Of a stretch of DNA of 64,000 nucleotides, positions 47,276 through 55,748 are shown piece after piece (the first letter of the stretch is position 1; every line of letters begins with the position of its first letter). The DNA comes from CAWEBF01 sp963807235 (GTDB lineage Bacteria; Acidobacteriota; Vicinamibacteria; Vicinamibacterales; UBA2999): contig CAWEBF010000022.1 in NCBI GenBank assembly GCA_963807235.1, positions 62,001 to 126,000 on the forward strand, read 5' to 3'. A program made the position numbers and the translations under genes. The notes under the pieces were generated by a model. That model saw only the letters and a list, made by a program, of their open reading frames with translations, ran no database searches and was not told the origin of the DNA.

Positions 47276-47941
47276 CTATCGACGCAGGGCCACGCGGACC
47301 GCGCTGATTGCCTCTTTAGAGTCTCGGCCCACGAGCTCCTTGCCGTAGGGTGTTTCGAGCGCCCGCGATCCGGCTGCACGCGCCTGCGGCCCGTTCACGT
47401 TGAAAACGTCGAACTCGGTGCTGACGAACATGTCGAGCTGATCATCAAATGTCAGGAAGATCAGGTAGAACTCGTCCGCCAGCAGCTCGAATGCGGGAGC
47501 GTCGGCCAGAAGCTCTCGATCCTCGAAAATCGCGCGCCCGCCAAATGCGCCAACCCTGATCGTCGCTCCTGTCTGCACTTTGGCATGCGGCTTCAGAGCC
47601 TCGACCACGTGAACGGTCCACTCAGTCACCGGGAAGACGGGCCGGTGTTCGAGATTCACGCCTGGAAACTTTCTGCGTAGCCGCTGGGTCGTATCCACGG
47701 CTCGCACACTAGGCTTCGCCAGAACATGAATCTGCGCAACGGCGTCAACCGTGGACAGGCGCCACGGCAGCGTCACCTCTGGGGCGGACGCCCGCTCGCT
47801 GATGAACCTGTGCGTGCGAAAGGAGCGCGGTGTCGCCACCGCCGGTAAGGTTGTGCCTTTCGGTCTCAACGTGACCACCAGAAAGGCCACGCTCGAGAGC
47901 AGGAGCAGGGTGATGATGGCCTGCTTTTGAGATCTGGACAT
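47276..47941 (-). CDS. Orphan membrane-anchored protein of unknown function
   Basis: 221 aa. An N-terminal signal anchor (AIITLLLLSSVAFLVVTL) leads to a soluble domain rich in beta-strand patterns, with a conserved-looking NVNGPQARAAGSRALETPYGKELVG near the end. No family recognised. The coding sequence looks less GC-rich than its neighbours and no ribosome-binding site is evident before ATG 47941. It is enclosed by two near-identical terminators in inverted orientation, between the convergent EF-G-like gene and rplQ, which suggests it was inserted into what was once a shared 3' region. Confidence 0.6.
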   Translation of the reverse strand: MSRSQKQAIITLLLLSSVAFLVVTLRPKGTTLPAVATPRSFRTHRFISERASAPEVTLPWRLSTVDAVAQIHVLAKPSVRAVDTTQRLRRKFPGVNLEHRPVFPVTEWTVHVVEALKPHAKVQTGATIRVGAFGGRAIFEDRELLADAPAFELLADEFYLIFLTFDDQLDMFVSTEFDVFNVNGPQARAAGSRALETPYGKELVGRDSKEAISAVRVALRR

Positions 47942-47974
47942 CAGACTAGGTATCGGCGCGTGCGAGTACGTACA

Positions 47975-48000
47975 ACGGGCCGGGCGAAAGCCCGGCCCGT
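47975..48000 (-). terminator. Terminator of the ribosomal superoperon (right copy)
   Basis: A perfect 11-bp stem ACGGGCCGGGC / GCCCGGCCCGT with a GAAA/TTTC loop, 44-70 bp after the rplQ stop. On the minus strand TTGTACG follows. It is a mirror image of the hairpin at 47228-47255. Confidence 0.7.
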
Positions 48001-48011
48001 GTCGTTTTCGA

Positions 48012-48043
48012 GGCCTGGAGCCTGGAGCCCGGAGCCTGAAGCC
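48012..48043 (-). repeat. Heptamer array directly after the rplQ stop
   Basis: On the minus strand, immediately after the rplQ TAG (48044-48046), the sequence reads GGCTTCA, GGCTCCG, GGCTCCA, GGCTCCA, GGCC, the same words as after the EF-G-like gene on the other strand. Confidence 0.75.
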
Positions 48044-48634
48044 CTACGATCCTCCAGCCTTCCGCGGAGTCGACGTCTGTCGGGCTCCACCCTTCGTCTG
48101 CCCGCCGGCGCGGCCCTTCGATCCCCCGCCGTCCTGCTGCTCGCCGCGGATGCGCCGCGCCACCTGCTTCAGGCGCTCGCCCACACCCTTGGTCTTCTTG
48201 GGAGACTCTCCGGACCCACCGTCCTCGGACGGAGCAACCGGGGCCACCCATTCGCTGCCCACGAGCTCGACCTGCGCCACCTCGGCGCCGTCTCCCCGCC
48301 GGAACCCCACGCGAAGGATGCGCGTGTAGCCGCCGGGGCGCTCGGCGAAACGCGGCGCGATCGTGCTGAACAGCTTCCCCACCACTTCGACGTCGGGGAT
48401 CTCGGCCAGCACCTGCCGCCGAGCGGTCAGCGTCTTCCCCTTGGCCTCGGCGGCCGCCACGCCCCGTTTGGCGATGGTGATCAGCCGCTCGACGAACGGC
48501 CGCAGCTCCTTCGCCTTCGGCAGCGTGGTCTCGATACGCTCGTGGCGCAAGAGTGCGATCGCCTGGTTCCTGATCATCGCCAGGCGATGCTCGGTGACCC
48601 GCCCGAGCTTCCGGTGTGCAACGTTGTGTCTCAT
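48044..48634 (-). CDS. rplQ: 50S ribosomal protein L17, long C-terminal tail
   Basis: The first 120 residues are canonical L17 (MRHNVAHRKLGRVTEHRLAM, then the GGYTRILRVGFRRGD end). About 75 extra residues follow, Ser/Gly/Lys/Arg rich, giving 196 aa in place of the usual 120. The tail is basic and likely disordered, perhaps binding rRNA at the exit-tunnel side. Last gene of the alpha operon, 39 bp after rpoA. Confidence 0.96.
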   Translation of the reverse strand: MRHNVAHRKLGRVTEHRLAMIRNQAIALLRHERIETTLPKAKELRPFVERLITIAKRGVAAAEAKGKTLTARRQVLAEIPDVEVVGKLFSTIAPRFAERPGGYTRILRVGFRRGDGAEVAQVELVGSEWVAPVAPSEDGGSGESPKKTKGVGERLKQVARRIRGEQQDGGGSKGRAGGQTKGGARQTSTPRKAGGS

Positions 48635-48673
48635 ATCCGTGCTCTATCGCCTGCGCGCAGGCCCCAAACCCAG

Positions 48674-49648
48674 CTACGCACCGGGCTGGTCGAGGCGCAT
48701 GCCCAGGCCCAGGCCCATCGTCTGCAGGATGTCCTTGATCTCGTTCAGCGACTTGCGGCCGAAGTTCTTGGTCTTCAGCATGTCGGCCTCGGTCTTCTGC
48801 ACCAGCTCGCGAATCGTCCTGATGTTCGCGTTCTTGAGGCAGTTGTACGACCGCACCGACAGCTCCAGCTCTTCGACGCTCTTGTCCAGGTGCTCGTTGG
48901 CCACTCCGGCGCGCGGCGCGTCGGCCTGTGCCTCCTGTACCTGGTCGCCAGTCTCGTCGAGGTTGATGAAGATGTTCAGATGATCGCGAATCAGCTTCGC
49001 CGCGAGCGACACGGCGTCGCTGGCGGTCACCGATCCATTCGTCCAGACGTCGATCGTCAGCTTGTCGTAGTCGGTCGTCTGTCCCAGACGGGCCGCCTCG
49101 ACCAGGTAGTTCACTTTCTTGACCGGCGAGTGGACCGAGTCCACCGGAATCCAGCCGATGCCCAGGTCCTCGTCGAAGTTCTTGTCGGCCGACACGTACC
49201 CGCGGCCGCGCTTCATGCGCAGCTCCATGTGGAGCTTGCCGCCCTCGGACACCGTGGCGATGTGCGCGTCCGGCTCCAGGATCTCGACGCCGGCGTCCCC
49301 CTCGATGTCCTTGGCCGTCACGATGCCGGGCTTCTCCACGCGCAGCGTCAGCGTCTTGGTCTGATCGGTGTGCAGCTTGAGCGGGATCTGCTTGAGGTTG
49401 AGGATGATGTCGGTGGCATCCTCGACCACGCCGGGAATCGGCGAGAACTCATGCAGCACGCCGTCGATCTTCACGGCGGTGATCGCCGCGCCCTCGATCG
49501 AGGACAACAGCACGCGCCGCAGCGCGTTGCCGATCGTCGTCCCGAATCCGCGCTCGAACGGCTGGGCGTAGAACCGCCCGAACCGGTCGGTCAACGTTTC
49601 CCGTTCAAACTCCAGCCGCTTCGGACGCTGAAAGCCTCTCCACAACAT
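48674..49648 (-). CDS. rpoA: RNA polymerase alpha subunit
   Basis: 324 aa. N-terminal dimerisation domain with FYAQPFERGFGTTIGNALRRVLLSS, and a C-terminal DNA-binding domain with ELVQKTEADMLKTKNFGRKSLNEIKDIL, which contacts UP elements and activators. It sits at the usual place between rpsD and rplQ. Confidence 0.98.
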   Translation of the reverse strand: MLWRGFQRPKRLEFERETLTDRFGRFYAQPFERGFGTTIGNALRRVLLSSIEGAAITAVKIDGVLHEFSPIPGVVEDATDIILNLKQIPLKLHTDQTKTLTLRVEKPGIVTAKDIEGDAGVEILEPDAHIATVSEGGKLHMELRMKRGRGYVSADKNFDEDLGIGWIPVDSVHSPVKKVNYLVEAARLGQTTDYDKLTIDVWTNGSVTASDAVSLAAKLIRDHLNIFINLDETGDQVQEAQADAPRAGVANEHLDKSVEELELSVRSYNCLKNANIRTIRELVQKTEADMLKTKNFGRKSLNEIKDILQTMGLGLGMRLDQPGA

Positions 49649-49691
49649 ACGCTACCCTTTTCCTTTCGCTCGGGCCGGCAGCTCCGGCCTC

Positions 49692-49734
49692 CAGACCTGC
49701 ATGATGAGTCCGCCGGCCTCTCGCCGCAGGTCTG
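49692..49734 (-). other. Stem-loop in the rpsD-rpoA spacer
   Basis: CAGACCTGC (49692-49700) pairs perfectly with GCAGGTCTG (49726-49734) in the 119-bp gap between rpsD and rpoA. In E. coli S4 represses the alpha operon through an mRNA structure, though at a different site, so a regulatory role is only a suggestion. Confidence 0.4.
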
Positions 49735-49767
49735 AAGGCTGCGGGCCGGCGGATGCGATTAACCCAC

Positions 49768-50397
49768 CTACTTCGAATACAACTCGACGATCAGCTGTTC
49801 CTGCACTGGCAAGTTGATCTGCTCGCGGGTCGGGATCGACGACACCTTGGCCGACATCGCCGCGGCGTCGAACGACATCCACTCCGGCATCCCGCGTCCC
49901 TTCACCTCTTCCATCGCGTGCACCACCGCCGCGTTCTTCTGGCTGCCCTCGCGCAGCGTCACCACGTCGCCGACCTTGACCGAGAACGACGGGATGTCCA
50001 CCTTGCGGCCGTTGACCGTGAAGTGGCCGTGCCGCACCAGCTGGCGCGCCTGCGGCCGCGAGGTCGCGAACCCGAGGCGATAGGCGACGTTGTCGAGCCG
50101 GCGCTCGAGCAGCTGCAGCAGCGTCACGCCGGTGATGCCGCGGGTGCGCTCCGCCTGCTCGAAGTAGCGCCGGAACTGGTCCTCCAGCACGCCGTAGATG
50201 CGCTTGACCTTCTGCTTCTCGCGCAGCTGGATGCCGTAGCCCTGCAGCTTAGCCTTTCGCGTGCGGCCGTGCTGGCCGGGCGCGAAGTTGCGCTTCTCGA
50301 TGGCGCACTTCTCCGTGTAGCAGCGCTCGCCCTTGAGAAACAGCTTCATGCCCTCGCGGCGGCACAGCCGGCAGACGGGACCAATGTAACGAGCCAT
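49768..50397 (-). CDS. rpsD: 30S ribosomal protein S4
   Basis: 209 aa. The N-terminal MARYIGPVCRLCRREG with CRLC and later CYTEKC makes a probable Zn site, i.e. the Cys-plus form. The central S4 domain includes RRLDNVAYRLGFATSRPQARQLVRHGH. S4 starts 16S rRNA folding and in many bacteria also regulates this operon. Confidence 0.98.
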   Translation of the reverse strand: MARYIGPVCRLCRREGMKLFLKGERCYTEKCAIEKRNFAPGQHGRTRKAKLQGYGIQLREKQKVKRIYGVLEDQFRRYFEQAERTRGITGVTLLQLLERRLDNVAYRLGFATSRPQARQLVRHGHFTVNGRKVDIPSFSVKVGDVVTLREGSQKNAAVVHAMEEVKGRGMPEWMSFDAAAMSAKVSSIPTREQINLPVQEQLIVELYSK

Positions 50398-50474
50398 TCA
50401 GCAATCCTTCTCGAATCGACGGTTGGTAACCTCGCGTCCCACGGGGCCGCGCGCGGCCCCGGCAAGCGCAAATC

Positions 50475-50912
50475 TCATACGCGGCGCCGCTTGGTCGGAC
50501 GGCAGCCGTTGTGGGGAATCGGCGTGATGTCCCGGATGGACTTCACCTCGATACCCACCGTCTGCAGGGCGCGAATCGCCGACTCGCGGCCCGACCCCGG
50601 TCCCTTGACCTTCACCTCCACCGACCGCAGCCCGTAGGCCTTGGCGGCGTTGCCCGCCGTCATCGCCGCCTGCGTGGCGGCAAACGGCGTGCCCTTGCGC
50701 GACCCCTTGAAGCCGATGCCGCCCGCGCTCGACCACGCGATCACGTTGCCCTCGGTGTCGGTGATCGTGATGTGCGTGTTGTTGAACGAGGCGTGCACGT
50801 GCACGAAGCCGTGGTGCACCACGCGCTTCTCGCCGCGCTTCTTGAAGGTCTTGCGAGGGGCCTTCTTTCCGCCGTCGGCTTTTTCGGGTGAGGTTGCGTC
50901 GCTCTTGGCCAT
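50475..50912 (-). CDS. rpsK: 30S ribosomal protein S11
   Basis: 145 aa, with a Lys/Arg-rich N-terminal extension of about 20 residues before VVHHGFVHVHASFNNTHIT. The conserved C-terminal DITPIPHNGCRPTKRRRV is intact. A 77-bp gap to rpsD is the largest spacer in this part of the operon. Confidence 0.98.
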   Translation of the reverse strand: MAKSDATSPEKADGGKKAPRKTFKKRGEKRVVHHGFVHVHASFNNTHITITDTEGNVIAWSSAGGIGFKGSRKGTPFAATQAAMTAGNAAKAYGLRSVEVKVKGPGSGRESAIRALQTVGIEVKSIRDITPIPHNGCRPTKRRRV

Positions 50913-50921
50913 GTGTCGTCC

Positions 50922-51296
50922 TTACACCGTCTTCTTCTTGGCGATAGCGCCCTTCCGCGGACCCTTCCGGGTGCGGGCATTGGTCTTGGTGCGCTGGCCG
51001 CGCGCCGGCAGGTTGCGGCGATGCCGCAGTCCCCGGTAGCAGCCGATCTCCATCAGGCGCTTGATGTTGAGCGAGATCTCCTTGCGCAGGTCGCCCTCCA
51101 CCCCGCCGACGTCCTCGAGCACGCGGCTGATCTTGCGCACGTCCTCCTCGGACAGGTCCTTGACGCGGATATCAGGGCTGACGCCGGCCGCGCCGAGAAC
51201 GTCGTTCGAGCGCTTGCGCCCGATGCCGTAGATGTAGGTGAGGCCGATTTCGACGCGCTTGGTGCGCGGCAAGTCGACGCCTGCGATACGTGCCAT
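50922..51296 (-). CDS. rpsM: 30S ribosomal protein S13
   Basis: 124 aa from ATG 51296 (MARIAGVDLPRTKRVEIGLTYIYGIG); the frame is open further upstream but the S13 family starts here. It ends with the basic tail NARTRKGPRKGAIAKKK that contacts tRNA and the head-to-head bridge. 4 bp after rpmJ. Confidence 0.98.
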   Translation of the reverse strand: MARIAGVDLPRTKRVEIGLTYIYGIGRKRSNDVLGAAGVSPDIRVKDLSEEDVRKISRVLEDVGGVEGDLRKEISLNIKRLMEIGCYRGLRHRRNLPARGQRTKTNARTRKGPRKGAIAKKKTV

Positions 51297-51300
51297 GCGA

Positions 51301-51414
51301 TTACCCCTGCCTCTGCTTGTGCTTGGCGTTGCTGCAGATGACGCGGACCACGCCCTTCCGCCGCACCACCTTGCACTTGTCACAAATCCGCCTCACCGAC
51401 GCTCGTACTTTCAT
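51301..51414 (-). CDS. rpmJ: 50S ribosomal protein L36
   Basis: A 37-aa gene between infA and rpsM. Translation gives MKVRASVRRICDKCKVVRRK and ends NAKHKQRQG. Cys and His at the expected Zn-ligand positions (C-x2-C ... C-x4-H) mark the Zn-binding form. ATG at 51414, TAA at 51301. Confidence 0.95.
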   Translation of the reverse strand: MKVRASVRRICDKCKVVRRKGVVRVICSNAKHKQRQG

Positions 51415-51428
51415 CTCGTCCTTTCCCT

Positions 51429-51635
51429 TCAGACCTTCCGAACGATCCGGCCGCGCGTCAGGTCCCGCGGCGACAGCTCGACCACCACTCGATCCCCGAC
51501 CAGCAGCCGGACGAAGTTGCGGTCCAGCCCGCTGCCGGCGTGCGCGGTCACCCGATGGCCGTCCACGTCCACGTCGTACAACCCGCTCGGCAGCTGCGCC
51601 GTCACCACGCCTTCCGCCTCGCCTCGGCCCGTCAC
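51429..51635 (-). CDS. infA: Translation initiation factor IF-1
   Basis: 68-aa S1-like OB fold. The family core VVVELSPRDLTRGRIV is clear; the N-terminal half (EAEGVVTAQLPSGLYDVDVDGHRVTAHAGSGLDRNFVRLL aligned in strands) is more divergent than usual. The start overlaps the map stop by 4 bp, and rpmJ follows after 14 bp. Confidence 0.93.
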   Translation of the reverse strand: MTGRGEAEGVVTAQLPSGLYDVDVDGHRVTAHAGSGLDRNFVRLLVGDRVVVELSPRDLTRGRIVRKV

Positions 51636-52429
51636 ATCCTGACGGCCGCGCCCATCAGCTGCCTGGCGCGCTCGCTGTCGTCCGCCAGCAGCGTCAGGAT
51701 TTCGCAGCCCTCGCGCGTCACCACCACGGTGTGCTCGAAGTGCGCCGACAGGCTCCCGTCGCGCGCCACCGCCGTCCAGCCGTCCGCCAGGACCTGCACC
51801 TCGGGTCCGCCGGCGTTCACCATCGGCTCGATGGCCAGCACCATGCCCTCGGCCAGCCGCGGCCCCTTGCCCGGCGGCCCGTAGTTCGCATCTGCGGCTC
51901 CTCGTGCAGCGCCGTGCCGATGCCGTGCCCCACGAACTCCCGCACCACCGAAAAACCCGCCGCCTCGACGTGCCGCTGCACGGCGGCGCCGATGTCGGAG
52001 ACCCGCGCGCCCGGCCTCACCGCGTCGATGCCCCGGAACAGCGACTCCTCGGTCACCCGCAGCAGCTCCTGCGTCGCCGGGCGAGACGTCGCCCACCGGC
52101 ACCGTGACCGCGCAGTCGCCGTAGAACCCGTCGAGCACCGCCCCCATGTCGATCGACACGATGTCGCCGCCCACGAGCGGCCGCTTCGACGGGATGCCGT
52201 GCACCACCTGCTCGTTCACCGACGCGCACACCGTGGCCGGGTAGCCGTGATACCCCTTGAACGCCGGCACCGCGCCAGCCGCCCGGACCATCGCCTCGGC
52301 CTCGACGTCGATGTCCAACGTCGTGACGCCGGGCGCCACCATCGCCTTCAGCTTCGCCAGCACGGCCGCCACCAGCTGGTTGGCGCGCCGCAGCCGGGCA
52401 ATCTCGCTCTGCGACCGGCAGACGATCAT
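51632..52429 (-). CDS. map: Methionine aminopeptidase type I, frame broken twice
   Basis: Removes N-terminal Met from new proteins using two metal ions. Visible are HGYPATVCASVNEQVVHG, metal ligands in SIDMGAVLDGFYGD, the His in FVGHGIGTALHEEPQ, and Glu in IEPMVNAGG and HFEHTVVV. Two breaks: near 52078 one extra G (CCCG-G-CGACG) and near 51889 one missing base (CAGATG-CGAAC, expected PQMPNYG). They cancel, so the middle 60 residues are in another frame. The corrected protein has normal length, and since map is essential the breaks are probably sequence errors. Confidence 0.9.
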   Translation of the reverse strand: MIVCRSQSEIARLRRANQLVAAVLAKLKAMVAPGVTTLDIDVEAEAMVRAAGAVPAFKGYHGYPATVCASVNEQVVHGIPSKRPLVGGDIVSIDMGAVLDGFYGDCAVTVPVGDVSPGDAGAAAGDRGVAVPGHRRGEAGRAGLRHRRRRAAARRGGGFFGGAGVRGARHRHGAARGAADANYGPPGKGPRLAEGMVLAIEPMVNAGGPEVQVLADGWTAVARDGSLSAHFEHTVVVTREGCEILTLLADDSERARQLMGAAVRM

Positions 52430-52442
52430 CGGACGCCTCGCT

Positions 52443-53117
52443 TCACGACCCCACCGCCGGCTTGGCGTTCCCCGCCGCCTCGTCGATCACGCAGCCCAGA
52501 TCGTGCGCCACCCGCTCCGGCGACTGGGCGCCGTCCACCACGCGGAACGTCGGCCGCCCGCGGTAGAACTCGAGCACCGGCCGCGTGGACTGCTCGTAGA
52601 CCCGCAGCCGCTCGATCACCACCCGCGCCCCGTCGTCGATCCGCTGCACCAGCTTGCCGCCGCAGGCGGCGCAGCCACCATCGGCTGGAATCGACGGGTC
52701 CGGCGTCGTCCCGCACGACTCACAGATCCGGCGCGTCGCCAGCCGCCGCACCAGCTCCGCCTCGGGCACCGCCACGTCCACGATCACCAGCGGGCCGTTG
52801 CCCCGCGCTTCCACCACCGCGTCGAGCGCCTCGGCCTGTTCGACCGTCCGCGGGAACCCGTCCAGCACGAACCCGTCCTTCGTGTCCGGGCGGCTCAGGC
52901 GGTCGCGAACGATGGCGATCATCGTCGCGTCGTCCACCAGCGCGCCCTGGTCCATCCGCGCCTTGGCCTCGAGCGCCACCGGGTTCCGGTCCCTGATCCC
53001 CTCCCGCAGCATGTCGCCGGTGGAGATCTTCGGCACCCCCCGCTCCTTCGCGAACCGGGTCGCCTGAGTCCCCTTGCCCGCTCCGGGTGGCCCCATCATG
53101 ACCACGTTCAAGCCCAT
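52443..53117 (-). CDS. adk: Adenylate kinase, Zn-finger lid
   Basis: Interconverts ATP + AMP and 2 ADP. 224 aa. P-loop GPPGAGKGT, AMP site DGFPRTVEQAEAL, and a long-form lid with two cysteine pairs (CESCG ... CAACG) that should bind Zn. Between secY and map, its common place in bacteria. Confidence 0.97.
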   Translation of the reverse strand: MGLNVVMMGPPGAGKGTQATRFAKERGVPKISTGDMLREGIRDRNPVALEAKARMDQGALVDDATMIAIVRDRLSRPDTKDGFVLDGFPRTVEQAEALDAVVEARGNGPLVIVDVAVPEAELVRRLATRRICESCGTTPDPSIPADGGCAACGGKLVQRIDDGARVVIERLRVYEQSTRPVLEFYRGRPTFRVVDGAQSPERVAHDLGCVIDEAAGNAKPAVGS

Positions 53118-53129
53118 GGCTTCGACCCA

Positions 53130-54515
53130 CTACCCTCGACGTCCGCGGATCCGGGTCTTCTTCATGAACCCGTCGTAGTGCCGCATGATGAGCTGCGACT
53201 CCACCTGCTGCACGGTGTCCATGGCCACGCCCACGACAATCAGCAGCGACGTGCCCCCGAAGAAGAAGGTCACGTTGAGGCCCTGGGTGAACCACTGGGG
53301 CAGCACGGCGTCCAGCTGCTCGCCGATGAACGGGATCGGCGCCACGCGGAAGCCGCTGATCAGGAAGTTCGGCAGCAGCGCCACCAGCGCCAGGTAGACC
53401 GCGCCGACGAGCGTGATGCGGCCCAGGATGGTGTCGATGTACTCGGCCGTGCGCTTGCCCGGCCGGATGCCCGGGATGAACCCGCCGTACTTCCGCATGT
53501 TCTCGGCCACGTCGTCCGGGTTGAAGATGATGGCCGTGTAGAAGTAGGCGAAGAAGATGATGCCCGCCACATACAGCAGGTTGTAGAGCGGCATCCCGTA
53601 GGCCAGCTGGTCCAGGAAGGACCGCATCCACGTGCCCGTGGAGAACACCGTGGCCAGCGTGGCCGGGAACGCCAGCAGCGACGACGCGAAGATCACCGGG
53701 ATCACGCCGCCCGTGTTCACCTTCAGCGGGATATGCGTGCTCGAGCCGCCGTATTGGCGGCGGCCCACCACGCGCTTGGCGTACTGCACCGCGATGCGCC
53801 GGTGGCCGCGCTCGACGAAGATGATCGCGGCCACCACGGCGATCATGACGACCAGGAGGAAGACGACGCGCAGGAGCGAAATCTGGCCCGTCTGCATCTG
53901 GTCCAGCGTGGTCAGCACGGCGGCCGGCAGGCCGGCGACGATGCCGGCGAAGATCAGGAGCGACATCCCGTTGCCGATGCCGCGCTCGGTGATCTGCTCG
54001 CCCAGCCACATGATGAACATCGTGCCGGTTGTCAGGGTCAGGACGCACATCAGCCGGAAACCCCAGCCCGGGCTGTAGATGATCGGGAGCCCGCCGACGT
54101 CCGCGGACCGCTCGAGCCACACCGCAATGCCGAGCGCCTGCACGATCGCCAGAACCAGCGTGAGGTAGCGCGTGTACTGGGTGATCTTCCGGCGGCCGAG
54201 CTCCCCTTCCTTCGAGATGCGCTCGAGGTAGGGCCACACCACGGTGAGCAGCTGCAGGATGATCGACGAGCTGATGTACGGCATCACCCCCAGCGCGAAG
54301 ATCGTCATCCGCGACAGGTTGTCGCCCGTGAACATGTTGTAGAGCCCGAACATGGTGTTCGAGGCCTGGTCCGCCAGGATCTTCAGCGCCTGCGAGTTCA
54401 CGCCCGGCATCGGGATCGTGCTGCCCGCGCGATACACGCCCAGCATCGCGAGCGTGAACAGCACGCGGTTGCGCAGGTCGGTGATCTGGAACAGGTTTTT
54501 GAGCGCGTTATCCAT
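53130..54515 (-). CDS. secY: Preprotein translocase subunit SecY
   Basis: 461 aa, ten membrane helices. The plug region IPMPGVNSQALKIL, the second-helix PYISSSIILQLLTVVWPYLE, and the cytoplasmic loop VGRRQYGGSSTHIPLKVNTGGVIP are typical. It forms the general secretion channel, which also inserts the many membrane proteins in this window. rplO precedes it after 9 bp. Confidence 0.98.
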   Translation of the reverse strand: MDNALKNLFQITDLRNRVLFTLAMLGVYRAGSTIPMPGVNSQALKILADQASNTMFGLYNMFTGDNLSRMTIFALGVMPYISSSIILQLLTVVWPYLERISKEGELGRRKITQYTRYLTLVLAIVQALGIAVWLERSADVGGLPIIYSPGWGFRLMCVLTLTTGTMFIMWLGEQITERGIGNGMSLLIFAGIVAGLPAAVLTTLDQMQTGQISLLRVVFLLVVMIAVVAAIIFVERGHRRIAVQYAKRVVGRRQYGGSSTHIPLKVNTGGVIPVIFASSLLAFPATLATVFSTGTWMRSFLDQLAYGMPLYNLLYVAGIIFFAYFYTAIIFNPDDVAENMRKYGGFIPGIRPGKRTAEYIDTILGRITLVGAVYLALVALLPNFLISGFRVAPIPFIGEQLDAVLPQWFTQGLNVTFFFGGTSLLIVVGVAMDTVQQVESQLIMRHYDGFMKKTRIRGRRG

Positions 54516-54524
54516 GGCGAGTCC

Positions 54525-54983
54525 CTACGACTTTGCCGCCTCCAGCACCTGCGCCGAGCCACCGGCCGCGGCCAGCTTCTCTGCCGCCTTGCCGCTGAAC
54601 TTGTGCGCGCGCACGCTGAGCTTCTTCGATACGTCGCCGCGCGCCAGCACCTTGATGGGCAGCCGCGCGTCGCGCACGAGCCCGCTCGAGCGCATCAGCT
54701 CGGGCGTCACGTCGGCGCCGTCGTCGAACCGCTCCGCCAGCGTGTCCAGGTTCACCACGGCGTACTCCACCCGGAACGGGTTGTGGAACCCGCGCTTCGG
54801 GATGCGCCGGTGCAGCGGCATCTGGCCGCCCTCGAACCCACGCTTGAACTTGTATCCCGAGCGCGACTTCTGGCCCTTGTGGCCCCGGCCCGCCTGCGTG
54901 CCCTGTCCGGTGCCGTGCCCCCGGCCCACCCGTTTCTTGGAATGGGTGGCTCCGGAAGGCGGCTTGAGCTTGTCCAGACTCAT
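54525..54983 (-). CDS. rplO: 50S ribosomal protein L15
   Basis: 152 aa. N-terminal basic arm SKKRVGRGHGTGQGTQAGRG, core FEGGQMPLHRRIPKRGFHNP, and C-terminal domain with LTVRAHKFSG-like strand. Conserved position between rpmD and secY. Confidence 0.98.
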   Translation of the reverse strand: MSLDKLKPPSGATHSKKRVGRGHGTGQGTQAGRGHKGQKSRSGYKFKRGFEGGQMPLHRRIPKRGFHNPFRVEYAVVNLDTLAERFDDGADVTPELMRSSGLVRDARLPIKVLARGDVSKKLSVRAHKFSGKAAEKLAAAGGSAQVLEAAKS

Positions 54984-54987
54984 GGGT

Positions 54988-55212
54988 TTACTCGCTGACC
55001 GCCACCAGGTGGCGCACCTTGTGAATCATGCCCCGCGTCTCGGGAGTATCGAGCAGCTCCACGGAATGGTTCAGGCGCCGAAGCCCCATCCCCGTCACCG
55101 TGGCCGCCTGGGTCTTGTTGAACCCGGTGGTGCTCTTGAGCAGCGTGATCTTCAGCCGCTTGCCCGCCGCGCTCTTCAAGGCCGCCTGTTTCTTCTGCGC
55201 TGTCTTCGCCAT
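54988..55212 (-). CDS. rpmD: 50S ribosomal protein L30
   Basis: 74 aa from ATG 55212, including a Lys/Ala-rich leader of about 20 residues before the normal L30 fold (LKITLLKSTTGFNKTQAATVTGMGLRRLNHSVEL). L30 is usually near 60 aa. Between rpsE and rplO. Confidence 0.95.
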   Translation of the reverse strand: MAKTAQKKQAALKSAAGKRLKITLLKSTTGFNKTQAATVTGMGLRRLNHSVELLDTPETRGMIHKVRHLVAVSE

Positions 55213-55222
55213 GTCTCGTCCT

Positions 55223-55747
55223 TCAGGCGCCGACCAGGTCGGCCATTTCCTTGCCGCGCATCCGCGCAATCCGCGCCGGGTCCCGCAGATCCATCAGACC
55301 GGCAAACGTCGCCCGCACCACGTTGTGCGCGTTGGCCGATCCGAGCGACTTGGTCAGCACGTTGTGGATGCCACAGCTCTCCACCACCGCGCGCACGGCG
55401 CCGCCGGCAATCAGGCCGGTGCCCTCGGGCGCCGGCTTCATCAGCACACTGCCCGACCCGAACTTGCCCACGACCATGTGCGGGATCGTGGTGCCGGCAA
55501 GCGGCACGCGGATCAGGTTCTTCTTGGCGGCCTCGATGCCCTTCTTGATCGCGGAGGGCACCTCCTTGGCCTTGCCCACGCCGAAGCCCACCACCCCGTG
55601 GCCATCGCCGACGACGACGAGCGCGCTGAAGCTCAGGTTCTTGCCGCCCTTGACCACCTTGGTCACGCGGTTGATGGACACCACGGTGTCCTTGATCTCC
55701 ATCTGCGACCCGTCGATCTTCTCGCGGTTGCGATTCATCGTTGCCAC
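55223..55747 (-). CDS. rpsE: 30S ribosomal protein S5
   Basis: 174 aa. dsRNA-binding-like N-domain (VVSINRVTKVVKGGKNLSFSALVVVGD) and the C-terminal TKSLGSANAHNVVRATFAGL. The GTG at 55747 has GGAG inside the end of rplR at good spacing; an ATG three codons downstream is possible. Confidence 0.98.
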   Translation of the reverse strand: MATMNRNREKIDGSQMEIKDTVVSINRVTKVVKGGKNLSFSALVVVGDGHGVVGFGVGKAKEVPSAIKKGIEAAKKNLIRVPLAGTTIPHMVVGKFGSGSVLMKPAPEGTGLIAGGAVRAVVESCGIHNVLTKSLGSANAHNVVRATFAGLMDLRDPARIARMRGKEMADLVGA

Positions 55748-55748
55748 G

